A stretch of DNA of 64,000 nt from Shewanella sp. OPT22 (GTDB lineage Bacteria > Pseudomonadota > Gammaproteobacteria > Enterobacterales > Shewanellaceae): positions 376,576-440,575 of the forward strand of contig NZ_PGVH01000056.1 in NCBI RefSeq assembly GCF_004168585.1, read 5' to 3'. The notes under the pieces were generated by a model, which ran no database searches, was not told the DNA's origin, and worked only from the letters and a program-made list of their open reading frames with translations. Both the position numbers and the translations under genes were made by a program. This document shows positions 32,952 through 42,797 of this stretch, piece by piece (positions within the stretch are counted from its first letter, which is position 1; every line of letters starts with the position of its first letter).

Positions 32952-35891
32952 CTATTTAAATCTAAAGATAGGTGCCTTCGATCTGATTTTTGACTCACAA
33001 GTTGATAGAAGGGTTTCTAAGTCTGCTGTACCTTGTATTACTTCCTTATTGAATTCACATAATTCTTTTTCAATTTCACTATGACTCATCATTTCTGACT
33101 CGAGTCTTTTTTGCATCAAACCTCTGGCAACCCTCATTTTACTTTCACGTTTCTTTAAGTGGTCTTTCAGTAGATCACTAGCGAGCTCAAAATAAAGATT
33201 TCCCAGCCTTTCTTCACTCGAACTCTCGAACATTTGAAGTTGATATTCACAAAACAGCTTTAATGCATCAAATTCTAATTTAAAGCTTTTTTCAGTTCTG
33301 TCATATGCTTTAATTAACGCTAAATCGAGTAACCTTTTAGACCCAAGCCACTGTTCTTGAATACTTGTGCTTTCTGAACACTTTTTCTTCAACGAGAGTA
33401 TCACTGGTTCTAAATGTTCATATACAAGATCTTTGCCTCCACTCTTGCCGCCTCTGAGTGCAAATAAGCATCCGTACGTTTCCATTTCTGGAACTTCAGC
33501 TTGCAGTTGGAAGAAATACTTTGCAAGACATTGATATATATAATCTAGTTCCTTTGTTTCATTACAACCATCATCCTTAGAAAGACGGTGAAATGCATTT
33601 ACTCCCCAAAGAAGTCCCTGTAGTTTAGAGCACTGATCAAAATTTACATCAGGTAGAGTAAAGTTATAGCACTTATTTAGTTCTCTCTTTAGAGATATCA
33701 GTACTTGTTTTTCCTCTCCACTCACATAACTTGCAAGGCCCTCTATGTGCTGTTCAGACAACATTTGAGCAATTGTATGCGTGCGTATTAAACAATCCCA
33801 TCTGGCCGTATTATCGATATCAGAATATGCAATGCTTCTTTCTATCAATTCCAAACTTTCACAAAGAAGCATTTTCTGCCATTCACGGTCTTTATTTACA
33901 TCAACTTTACATAGATGTTTTAAAATCACCATATGGACATTATGAGGATCATGAGCTGAGCTCAACTGAGATAGAGATAATTTCACGATTTCTTTTTGTA
34001 TCGCTACCTTAACCTGACTTTCATCGGCTTCTATGTAAGGTTCCACTTTTTTGGGGTGTAGCAAATACCAATAGAATAGCTGCTTTTCATTGACAACAAA
34101 TTCAGGCACCCTAAGCAGAACTTGCCCTCCATTAACTTCAATAAGCTGGTTGGAAAGTGCTTTTGCGTCTTTATTTAACATAGCTAATTTTTGGGTATAT
34201 TTATCAAACTCACATAATTCAACGACGTGCTCAAGCCAAATCGCTCTTTGAGATAAATTATGAGATTGTTCTGCTCTCTCTACGCAACATTCTAATACTG
34301 CATGATATGTTTTTTCCAAGTATGCTGCGTCTTGTTTAAGCCCTTCTTTCTTAGCAAGTAACATCAATTGACAACCCAAAACAGAATACTCTAAAAACTC
34401 TTCTACTGAATAATTCTCAGTTATAAACTGTCCAATAAGCCAATAAGCTTGGTTGATAAAAAATCGCTCACCACCATTTTCAGCATTTTCAATTGAACAA
34501 ATCAAGTACCAAATTAATTTTTGTTCTGTACTTTCATACTCTTGCGCCACTTCCACTTGCTTCCGTGAATAATTATTTTTTAAACTAATTATTTTTGAAT
34601 ATTTCAAATCATCTTTTGACTCACAATCTCTATAACCAGATAAAACCAGAGCGACGTTTAACCAATAACTACAATCTTCATAATCATAAGAACCATCGGC
34701 ATTTCCGATCGCATTTGTTAGTGCATCCGATATAAGTTCATCAACTTTTTGCTTTAAAAGCGTCTTGCTTCTTCTGCATCCCAACAGGGATGCTTTTTGC
34801 CAGCTTTCAACTGCCAAGAGCTGCATTTTTGCTGGCGCTTCCGTTGTTTCAGCCGTGTGTTCGTAAGTACAAGCTAGCGCAGAAAAACAAACCGCCAAAG
34901 ATTGAGAGTTATCAACTGAAATTGTTAAGTTTTTCTCAGCAAGTTTAAGTAACGAAACGATCCAATTTAACACTTCAAGATCAGAGCAATCTGACTCCAG
35001 TACTGGTAATTCAACATTAAGTTGTTGTAATTCATGTTCGTAACGTTTTGCTTTGGAAAAAGCTTCGTCAAGTGGCTTTCTGTTTTTTACATTATCAAAT
35101 TTTCGTTTATGGAATTCTCCAGTGGAAAGCTCTGATGAACTTAAAGATACACTTTCATGAATACTTAACGACATTAAGCATTCACGTTTATCTGCTCTCA
35201 ATTTAGTTGTATTTGGATATAAGTTCACAGGCAATGATTGTGTCGAATCTATCTTTGGCACACATGAAGAAATAGAGCTCTTTCTTGAATAGCTGCAACT
35301 TGATATTGAAGAAGGAATGCTACTATTGGACAAAAGTAAGCTAGAGCTATCATTCTGAGCTTGAGCGTTAGTTTGAGCATGAAAACCATCTAGAGATCTT
35401 TCAGAAGGAAACTCAGCTATTGAGCTGTGCCTGGAAACTTGTGCTTGTGAAGATGTATCGCTACCACTGTGTGATACTCCATCACTCTCGCTTCCTACCA
35501 AATCAACTATAACTAAATCATCTTCAAAAATGTCCTTATCATAGCTAGCAGGTCGGTGTCTTATTCTCGGTGAACTGATACTGAATTTAAATAAAGTGCC
35601 TTTATCTCTTTTACCTCTTTTCTCCTTAGCGAGATCATCTAAGGATTTAATGATTAATTTCTTTACTTTTTTTGTTGAGAATTCTCTATCAAATTCTTCA
35701 CTTTTACTGAAACAATCGATTTGGTCAATTCGCCAATCCACGAACTTCAATTGAAATTCGACTAGCTTTCCGTCCTTCGCAGTAAAAGCTACGCTACCTG
35801 CATAATTTTGTGTGATATCAGCACTGATTGCACGTTCTAACCCCTTATTGAAATCAACAATCGAATTTAAACCAGTTTTGACCTTAGCCAT
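32952..35891 (-). CDS. Large Ser-rich orphan protein (979 aa), unknown function
   Basis: I recognise no family. Residues 1-120 form a compact basic head. Residues of roughly 125-260 are Ser-rich and look disordered, with short basic-Ser motifs (SRHSSI, YSRKSSISSC). From about 290 to the end the protein is almost entirely amphipathic helix, with helical pairs such as SLAVCFSALACTYEH and ESWQKASLLGCRRSK suggestive of degenerate TPR/Sel1-like solenoid units. No signal peptide or membrane segment. The gene is AT-rich and sits between darP and tldD, inside a cluster I otherwise expect to be continuous, so it looks like a lineage-specific insertion. Confidence 0.65.
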   Translation of the reverse strand: MAKVKTGLNSIVDFNKGLERAISADITQNYAGSVAFTAKDGKLVEFQLKFVDWRIDQIDCFSKSEEFDREFSTKKVKKLIIKSLDDLAKEKRGKRDKGTLFKFSISSPRIRHRPASYDKDIFEDDLVIVDLVGSESDGVSHSGSDTSSQAQVSRHSSIAEFPSERSLDGFHAQTNAQAQNDSSSLLLSNSSIPSSISSCSYSRKSSISSCVPKIDSTQSLPVNLYPNTTKLRADKRECLMSLSIHESVSLSSSELSTGEFHKRKFDNVKNRKPLDEAFSKAKRYEHELQQLNVELPVLESDCSDLEVLNWIVSLLKLAEKNLTISVDNSQSLAVCFSALACTYEHTAETTEAPAKMQLLAVESWQKASLLGCRRSKTLLKQKVDELISDALTNAIGNADGSYDYEDCSYWLNVALVLSGYRDCESKDDLKYSKIISLKNNYSRKQVEVAQEYESTEQKLIWYLICSIENAENGGERFFINQAYWLIGQFITENYSVEEFLEYSVLGCQLMLLAKKEGLKQDAAYLEKTYHAVLECCVERAEQSHNLSQRAIWLEHVVELCEFDKYTQKLAMLNKDAKALSNQLIEVNGGQVLLRVPEFVVNEKQLFYWYLLHPKKVEPYIEADESQVKVAIQKEIVKLSLSQLSSAHDPHNVHMVILKHLCKVDVNKDREWQKMLLCESLELIERSIAYSDIDNTARWDCLIRTHTIAQMLSEQHIEGLASYVSGEEKQVLISLKRELNKCYNFTLPDVNFDQCSKLQGLLWGVNAFHRLSKDDGCNETKELDYIYQCLAKYFFQLQAEVPEMETYGCLFALRGGKSGGKDLVYEHLEPVILSLKKKCSESTSIQEQWLGSKRLLDLALIKAYDRTEKSFKLEFDALKLFCEYQLQMFESSSEERLGNLYFELASDLLKDHLKKRESKMRVARGLMQKRLESEMMSHSEIEKELCEFNKEVIQGTADLETLLSTCESKIRSKAPIFRFK

Positions 35892-36102
35892 GAAACCTCA
35901 CTTAAGAAAACAGTAAGTCAACAGAAAAGCAATTAACAATACTTATTAGCAAGTTAAATAAGAACAATAAACAAATAATAGAGATTTATTGGGTGATTCT
36001 CATTGTATATGAACAATGTTTAAGCTAGGAAAAATGTTGATACTTCTAGAAAAACCTTATTAGAAGCATCAACATAAATTTGAAAAATAGAAAAATGAAG
36101 GT

Positions 36103-37545
36103 TTAAGCTGTGCCGCCGACGGTTAAACGATCTAGCTTCAGCGTAGGCTGACCAACGCCCACAGGGACACTTTGACCATCTTTACCACAAACGCCAACGC
36201 CTTTATCAAGCGTTAAGTCATTACCAACCATACTGATTTGGCTCATTGCTTCAGGGCCATTACCAATTAATGTTGCACCTTTAACCGCTTGGGTAATTTC
36301 GCCTTTTTCAATCAGGTAAGCTTCAGAAGCTGAAAACACAAATTTACCCGAAGTAATGTCCACTTGTCCGCCACCAAAATTTGGTGCATAAACACCGCTT
36401 TCAACGGACTTAATAATGTCCTGTGGATCTGACTCACCAGCTTTCATGTAGGTATTTGTCATCCGTGGCATCGGTAAGTGAGCATAAGACTCACGACGAC
36501 CATTACCCGTCGATTTTTCTCCCATTAGGCGAGCGTTAAGCTTATCTTGCATATAACCTTTAAGGATACCGTCTTCAATCAACGTCGTTTGCTGTGTTGG
36601 TGTACCTTCATCATCAATGGATAATGAACCACGGCGATATTTCATGGTGCCATCATCAATGACATTCACAAGACTAGAAGCAACTTGCTCACCAACACGG
36701 CCGCTAAATGCGCTTGAGCCTTTACGGTTAAAGTCACCTTCTAAACCATGACCTACTGCTTCATGTAATAACACGCCTGGCCAACCACTGCCCAGTACAA
36801 CGGTCATTTCACCAGCAGGAGCATCGATGGCATTGATGTTCACTTGTGCTTGACGAACGGCTTCTCTTGCAAACTGGAAGCACATTGGTAAACCGTTATC
36901 GTCTGTAGCCATCAATACATTGTAATCATGACGTCCACCACCACCAGAACCACCGCGCTCACGTTTACCATTTTCTTCAAGAATCACACTGCAATTAAAA
37001 CGAACAAGTGGTCGAATATCGGCACTCAATGTTCCATCAGTAGCAGTGACTAATACTTCTTCATGAACACCAGACAGGCTCACTACAACTTGTGAAATCC
37101 GGCTATCAAGACTGCGAATGTACGCATCGGCTTGCTTGAGTAATTCGATTTTAGGCGTTTCGGCCATAGCCGCAATCGGGTCGTCTGCGGTATAAAGTGA
37201 CTTAACTTTGTTCGCTTTGGCTGCCTGAACTTGTGTTTCTCCACCAGCAGCGGCAATACCACGAGCAGCTAGTGCTGCAGATTCCAGTGCATCAGCAGTA
37301 ATATCATCGGAATAAGCAAAACCCGTTTTCTCACCAGCAATGGCTCTAACGCCTACACCGCTTTCAATGTGAAAGCTGCCTTCTTTGATAATGCCATCTT
37401 CCAGTACCCATGACTCATGACGGCTGCCTTGAAAATACAGATCAGCAAAATCAATGTTGTGCTGATGAATCAATTTTAGGTAATGGTCTAAACCATCTAG
37501 ACTCAGTTGATCACCGAGTAAACTTTTGCCCACTTGGGTTAACAT
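36103..37545 (-). CDS. tldD: TldD metalloprotease subunit
   Basis: A 480-residue TldD with the zinc site [11 protein letters not shown] (H261, H266) and the C-terminal [16 protein letters not shown]. It forms the catalytic half of the TldD-TldE protease with PmbA, encoded nearby. The ATG at 37545 is used; the in-frame TTG just upstream is unlikely. It is preceded by nit with a 42-bp gap and belongs to the long yhdP-nit-tldD run. Confidence 0.97.
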   Translation of the reverse strand: MLTQVGKSLLGDQLSLDGLDHYLKLIHQHNIDFADLYFQGSRHESWVLEDGIIKEGSFHIESGVGVRAIAGEKTGFAYSDDITADALESAALAARGIAAAGGETQVQAAKANKVKSLYTADDPIAAMAETPKIELLKQADAYIRSLDSRISQVVVSLSGVHEEVLVTATDGTLSADIRPLVRFNCSVILEENGKRERGGSGGGGRHDYNVLMATDDNGLPMCFQFAREAVRQAQVNINAIDAPAGEMTVVLGSGWPGVLLHEAVGHGLEGDFNRKGSSAFSGRVGEQVASSLVNVIDDGTMKYRRGSLSIDDEGTPTQQTTLIEDGILKGYMQDKLNARLMGEKSTGNGRRESYAHLPMPRMTNTYMKAGESDPQDIIKSVESGVYAPNFGGGQVDITSGKFVFSASEAYLIEKGEITQAVKGATLIGNGPEAMSQISMVGNDLTLDKGVGVCGKDGQSVPVGVGQPTLKLDRLTVGGTA

Positions 37546-37587
37546 CAAATTCAGTTCTCTTTTTATGATCTTAAACGATCGAATTAT

Positions 37588-38418
37588 TTACTTTAGTGTA
37601 GGTGACTCAAAACGTTTTTGAGTCGTGATTGGCATTTGCTGCCTTACTAATTCTAATTGTGCCATATCAGGCGTAGCTTGTATCCAGCCTGTACCATCTG
37701 GTCTTTGAGCGACAATCTCTCCCCAAGGATCAACGATCATACTTTGTCCCCAAGTTTCTCTTCGACCAGAAGCATGTTGTCCCCACTGTGCTGCTGCTAA
37801 AATATAGCTCTGAGTTTCAATGGCTCTTGCCTGCAACAATACTTGCCAGTGCACTTTACCAGTCACTTTGGTAAAAGCAGATGGCAACGCAATGAACTCA
37901 GCACCTTTTGCACGTAACGCTTGGAACAGTTCAGGAAAGCGTAAATCATAACAAATTGCGAGTCCTATTTTACCAAAAGGTGTCTCAACTACAGTAACTC
38001 TTTCACCTGGACAAAAAGTATCACTCTCACGGTAAGTTTTTGTTCCATCGGCAACATCGACATCAAATAAATGGATTTTGTCATAGCTGCCAAGCACTTC
38101 CCCCTGATTACTGAAAAAGTAACAACGACTGTATACTCGATTGTGAAGTGCTTTTTCAGGAATGGAGCCTGCAATTAAATAAACATCATATTTTTTAGCG
38201 ATATCAGCCAACGCTCGCTTTAACGGGTTTTCAGGCCCATCACCTAAAGCAGCCAGCTGCATGCTTTCGTGTCCACCAAATAATAAGACACATTCAGGCA
38301 AGACTACGAGCTGAGGTTCACCTTTGATTCGAGGTAGTTGCTCAAGCTGCGAGCGAATAAAACTCAGGTTTTCCTGCACATCTTTGCTGCTTTGGCATTG
38401 CAATAGACTGATCTGCAT
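37588..38418 (-). CDS. Nitrilase-superfamily carbon-nitrogen hydrolase
   Basis: A 276-residue amidase with the Glu-Lys-Cys triad E42 (LPECVLLFGG), K114 (YDKIHLFDVD) and C156 (AICYDLRFPEL). The layout matches the Nit1/YafV group, where some members hydrolyse deaminated glutathione. Its start codon lies inside the 3' end of yhdP, with a 77-bp overlap, so translational coupling is likely. It lies in the position that follows yhdP in Shewanella. Confidence 0.9.
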   Translation of the reverse strand: MQISLLQCQSSKDVQENLSFIRSQLEQLPRIKGEPQLVVLPECVLLFGGHESMQLAALGDGPENPLKRALADIAKKYDVYLIAGSIPEKALHNRVYSRCYFFSNQGEVLGSYDKIHLFDVDVADGTKTYRESDTFCPGERVTVVETPFGKIGLAICYDLRFPELFQALRAKGAEFIALPSAFTKVTGKVHWQVLLQARAIETQSYILAAAQWGQHASGRRETWGQSMIVDPWGEIVAQRPDGTGWIQATPDMAQLELVRQQMPITTQKRFESPTLK

Positions 38419-41400
38419 AACGATCCCCCCTCAGATAACTGATGTTCTGTTGCTGACGCTCTTCCAAAGGAGTACTGTTCGAGGATACATCTTCTTTTTG
38501 TACTTCACCGTTTTCAGCCTCTTTAATGGATGGTTGAAAAGGAACATTTTCTTTTGGAATAGCTTTGGATTCTCTCTTTTCAGACTGATGATTTAAGTTA
38601 TCGGCATCCAAACTATCTGTTTTTACGCCCTCTAACTTAGTCTGTTTTTTCGACTCGTTGTCTTGTTTTTTCTTTAAGGCTTCCGGATAAGCTTTCTTCA
38701 AAACGGCTTCTGGAATTTCTATTTCTTTACTCTTACGTTCCAGCTCTTCTAGTTTTGGCTTGGCCATCGTTCCTGTCAGCCTAAAGCGAATTTCTGAGAT
38801 CACCTCAATCACAGGTTCAAGAACCTTGGTGAGTGCAAAGGCGCCAATGCCTAACGTCCAAGCACTGGTACTGAGCAAGACTACTGTCGGAACACTCGAA
38901 GCTAACTTAGGTGAAAAACGAATGTCGTAATTTAAACTTTGTTGCATCAAGTCTGTGTAACCACGCACTTTCATTGTGCCTGCTACCGCATCCATATTAG
39001 TATTCGTCGTTTTTACAACGCCGTCATCTATTCTGAGATCGCCTTTAAACGTATTGTAATAAAGCCCCTTACCAAACACGTCTGAGAAGTCAAAAGACAA
39101 TTTACGTAACAACGAGTCTAAACTAAACAAAGAGAAAATCCGCGCTCCTTTGTCACTGACTTCGGATAAATGACCTTTATTTAACTGAAAATGAACATCA
39201 CCATTAAGTCGACTCGCATGAAAGTCATACGGCGCACCTTGCCACCTGAGTTTGAAGTCGCCATTTAACTCTGAATCTCGAATACCTGGGTCAACATTAA
39301 ACTGCTTAGCCAAGTCATCAAATTTGTTTGCATAAATTTTAAAATGCATTTGTGTTGCATCGGTATCACTATTATCTTTCGCAAACCATGTACCTGTACT
39401 GGTAACTTTGGTGGCTGGCGTGGTCAGGGTTAGATTTTCAACTTGATAGTCCTGACCGACTTTTCGCCCTTGAAAATCGATGCTGCCAAGTTTATAACCC
39501 ATAAATGAAAAATCTGATGCCGTAAGTGCAATGGGTGGTATCTCATCTAAGACTTTTGAATTCTTTTTAATATCAATGGCAGGGATCACGTTTAGATTTT
39601 CAAGTTCAACAGGCTCATCAAGTTTATCTAATTCATCATCAGCAAATAAATGCAGCTTCTCTGCCGTTATCTTAATGCCTTGTTGTTCCCAGTCAGGATA
39701 AAAATCAACTTGGCCTTTAAATTCATCCGAGTCAGCATTAAGTTGCCAAGTATTGTAGATTTTTCGCCCGGTCATGGAGAGTTGCTTTAAAGGTTGTCCA
39801 AAAACATTAAGTTCGTCAGCTTTAACTTCTAACTGGTTTAAAGGAGGGAAAAAACCATCGCTCGACGCTTCATTACTTTTTTGACCAGCGGTTTGCTCAT
39901 TGCCTTTTGCTGATGTAGCAAAGCTATCTAAAATCGGCAACCAATCATTGAGGTTTGTTTGCCCCACATCCATATATAAATGACCATCGCTCGTCATTAA
40001 ACGATCACCCGGCTTAAACAAACGACCAATCATTAAATCGTAGGAGTTAAGCTTATCGCCAGTTTTAGGATCTAACTGCCCCCAAAACTCAAACTGCTTA
40101 CCTAACTTAAAGCCCAGTGTCGCATTGTCATTATTACTGACAAATTCAGCCTGAAATAGACGCCGCTCATCTTTTTTCTTTAGGAAATGATCAGGCAAAT
40201 CAAGTTTTGCGCCTAACAAATCAGAATGAACATTGGCTTGCAAGCTATAACCAGAATCATTGAATAAAACCTTTAACTTACCTTTCCAATCGGCATTACC
40301 GCTATAGTATTCTTGCATTGGATTATTTAATGCTACTGGCAGTTTATCTAAATCCCACTGCCCATCTAAGTTGACCACCAACTTAGTACCTGACTGCATT
40401 GGCCCAGTATCAAATGAAAACTGCAAAGGTTGTTCAAATAATTTGGCCGTGACATTGTCACCTTCAACCACATCATTATGAAATCGGACTTTCCCGGTTA
40501 CCTTGGCTAAATCAATCCCAGGTTTTGATACATAAACAGGATTATTATTGAGTTCGACCTGACCACGAATGCTTTCTTTTCCACCTTCATAGAGTGGAAT
40601 ATTAAGATCTAATGTACCTTTTATCGGCCCATTTACTTGGACAACTTTAAGCACTTCACCCACAGAATCAGACAGCGCTGAAGACTGCAATACTTCTGTT
40701 GCATCCTCACCTTTCGTATCAAGCTCAGCCTGAACACCCAGCTCAGCCTTTTCATCTAAAGTAGGAATAAATACATGTGCACCGTCCGCATTAACATGTA
40801 CCAGCTTGCCTTTATTCACCCATAGGTCCATGCGTTCATTTTGAAATAAAGCACTCAAATCGAGCTGAGTTATTGCTGGCCAGTTCGGTTGAAAACGAAA
40901 TTTACCTTCTTTTAAATTAAACCCTGCTTGGAAAATCCCGTCATGACCTGCATAGGGAAAATCACTGAAATTACCGTTCCAAACTACATTGGCTTGAGGC
41001 ACTTTTCCTGCTTTTAGCGCCGACGCTAAATAATCACTTAAATCGTGTCCCATCGCCTCAACAGGAAAATAAAGGTGTGCTTTACTGACGTCTTTTATAT
41101 TAACGGATGCCGCCAGCGACATACTGGTTTGCATTTTAAAATCGAGTAACGCTTTGGCATTGAGGGCGATATCTGAATTACTAAAATTCAATTCAGGGAT
41201 TTTTAACTGTAAAGAATCAAAATTGAAACTGGCATTTATCGACTGACCATTGAACGATAACGGCTTTACAAACATGCCACCAAAATCAACTTGATAACTC
41301 TGACTGGGTAATTTTGCTATTAACTCAGAGCCTTGAAGCTCGATATCAGCATTCATTGGGCTACTGCCTGGAATACCTTTAAAAGCACTCCAGGATAACT

Positions 41401-42628
41401 GCTTGATGTTCGATTTAATATCAAGCCCCTTTTCAGCAGAGTAATTTAAACTAATTGGACCAACTTGGCCTTGCGGTGATAAGGAGTGCCATTGACTCAG
41501 TGTATGTTCGTCTAATAATGGGTAAAGAGGCAATAACGGCTCAAGAGCGGCTACATCAATCGCCGATAAGTGTGAAGTAAAATGGCCAAACTGGTAATCC
41601 GCATCAAGATAAAAATCAGTCCAAGGTTTACCGTTACTCACAAGTTCAAAATCTTGACTACGGACATGCCATCGACTCGACTCATCATGTTTCCACGCCA
41701 GCAAGCCTTTGTTAATTTCGAACTTTTGCTCATGGGTATCTAAGCCCCATTGCAGCCAGCTTGGAGAAAAGCTAACTAGCGCCGATTGCCATTTTCTCAA
41801 AGAAAAGTCTGCCCAAGCTTGTAAATTCACCACACCTTGCATGTGAGGAGCATTAACATCTTTGTTCATCGCCTTATGACGAGCACTCCACTGGCCGATA
41901 TCTAAGGAATTGGCAGCCAAATAAGCATGTCCTTTTACCGTGATAGGTTCATAACCATCTCCAGTAAAGCGAAACTTTAACTGTAAATATTCATTCGCTG
42001 CTTTCGTACTATCGAGTAATAATTGCCCTTGACCTTGATGCAACTCGCCTTGATTTCGCCAATGGAAATTTTGCAAATGAATAGGACGAAAATCATGTTT
42101 CTGGCTCAAGATTTTGACTTGAATGTTTGACAATGAATATTGATTAAGTTGCTCAAGTAATAGCCCATAGAGCCAATCTAAACTTTCAGGCTCATGATTT
42201 ACAGGATCAATATTTGCCACTTCAATTTTATCGCTGGGGTGAGTGAGTTTATCAAGATCAAGCTCAACGTTGACTCCATCAACAATCACATTTTCAATTT
42301 GTGGCGTTAATGTCAGGAGTGTCCGCCAAAAGTCGAGTTTAAATTCCACTTGCTTTAAATCTATGGCAATCGGCAAATGCTTTTGCTCTGGTAAGACTAA
42401 GTTATCTACGGTAACAACAGGTCCATAGGCTTGCCAATGGGCAGAGATTTCACCCACTTGTGCTTTTATTTGATACTCAGTATCAACAAAACTAATGAGT
42501 TCTTGGCGAACACTGTCTAAGTGTGGCAGTAAGCCTCGAATCAAACTTACTGCTAATGCAAACAACACTAAAAATGTTGCTAGTAACTTCCAGCAAAACC
42601 GTCCTAGTTTTGAAAAGCTGAAAGTCAT
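38342..42628 (-). CDS. yhdP: YhdP, AsmA-like envelope phospholipid transport protein
   Basis: A 1428-residue protein with one N-terminal transmembrane helix (FCWKLLATFLVLFALAVSLIR). A very long periplasmic beta-rich groove follows, ending in the AsmA-like C-terminal domain (TMKVRGYTDLMQQSLNYDI, then a hydrophobic segment). YhdP is one of the bridge proteins (with TamB and YdbH) that carry phospholipids to the outer membrane. The last ~130 residues are a charged tail that looks disordered and overlaps nit. I start at the ATG at 42628 (AGG upstream); an in-frame start at 42685 would add 19 residues. Confidence 0.93.
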   Translation of the reverse strand: MTFSFSKLGRFCWKLLATFLVLFALAVSLIRGLLPHLDSVRQELISFVDTEYQIKAQVGEISAHWQAYGPVVTVDNLVLPEQKHLPIAIDLKQVEFKLDFWRTLLTLTPQIENVIVDGVNVELDLDKLTHPSDKIEVANIDPVNHEPESLDWLYGLLLEQLNQYSLSNIQVKILSQKHDFRPIHLQNFHWRNQGELHQGQGQLLLDSTKAANEYLQLKFRFTGDGYEPITVKGHAYLAANSLDIGQWSARHKAMNKDVNAPHMQGVVNLQAWADFSLRKWQSALVSFSPSWLQWGLDTHEQKFEINKGLLAWKHDESSRWHVRSQDFELVSNGKPWTDFYLDADYQFGHFTSHLSAIDVAALEPLLPLYPLLDEHTLSQWHSLSPQGQVGPISLNYSAEKGLDIKSNIKQLSWSAFKGIPGSSPMNADIELQGSELIAKLPSQSYQVDFGGMFVKPLSFNGQSINASFNFDSLQLKIPELNFSNSDIALNAKALLDFKMQTSMSLAASVNIKDVSKAHLYFPVEAMGHDLSDYLASALKAGKVPQANVVWNGNFSDFPYAGHDGIFQAGFNLKEGKFRFQPNWPAITQLDLSALFQNERMDLWVNKGKLVHVNADGAHVFIPTLDEKAELGVQAELDTKGEDATEVLQSSALSDSVGEVLKVVQVNGPIKGTLDLNIPLYEGGKESIRGQVELNNNPVYVSKPGIDLAKVTGKVRFHNDVVEGDNVTAKLFEQPLQFSFDTGPMQSGTKLVVNLDGQWDLDKLPVALNNPMQEYYSGNADWKGKLKVLFNDSGYSLQANVHSDLLGAKLDLPDHFLKKKDERRLFQAEFVSNNDNATLGFKLGKQFEFWGQLDPKTGDKLNSYDLMIGRLFKPGDRLMTSDGHLYMDVGQTNLNDWLPILDSFATSAKGNEQTAGQKSNEASSDGFFPPLNQLEVKADELNVFGQPLKQLSMTGRKIYNTWQLNADSDEFKGQVDFYPDWEQQGIKITAEKLHLFADDELDKLDEPVELENLNVIPAIDIKKNSKVLDEIPPIALTASDFSFMGYKLGSIDFQGRKVGQDYQVENLTLTTPATKVTSTGTWFAKDNSDTDATQMHFKIYANKFDDLAKQFNVDPGIRDSELNGDFKLRWQGAPYDFHASRLNGDVHFQLNKGHLSEVSDKGARIFSLFSLDSLLRKLSFDFSDVFGKGLYYNTFKGDLRIDDGVVKTTNTNMDAVAGTMKVRGYTDLMQQSLNYDIRFSPKLASSVPTVVLLSTSAWTLGIGAFALTKVLEPVIEVISEIRFRLTGTMAKPKLEELERKSKEIEIPEAVLKKAYPEALKKKQDNESKKQTKLEGVKTDSLDADNLNHQSEKRESKAIPKENVPFQPSIKEAENGEVQKEDVSSNSTPLEERQQQNISYLRGDRYADQSIAMPKQQRCAGKPEFYSLAA

Positions 42629-42797
42629 AAGTACCTGGCCATGAGTTTTTTCAGATTCATGCTGATCACATTGAGTGCTACACAAGACGCAGCGAAGAGC
42701 GCATAACCGAAGCTATGCAACCGAAGTTGCAACGCAAAAGGGCGCTTAAGATGAACAACAGAAAATGTAAGATAGTTTATGGTCAGATACTTTTTCA

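Noticed and set aside
33731-34012. A 93-codon plus-strand frame within the 979-residue gene
   Set aside because: It is antisense to a continuous long coding frame and has no independent support.
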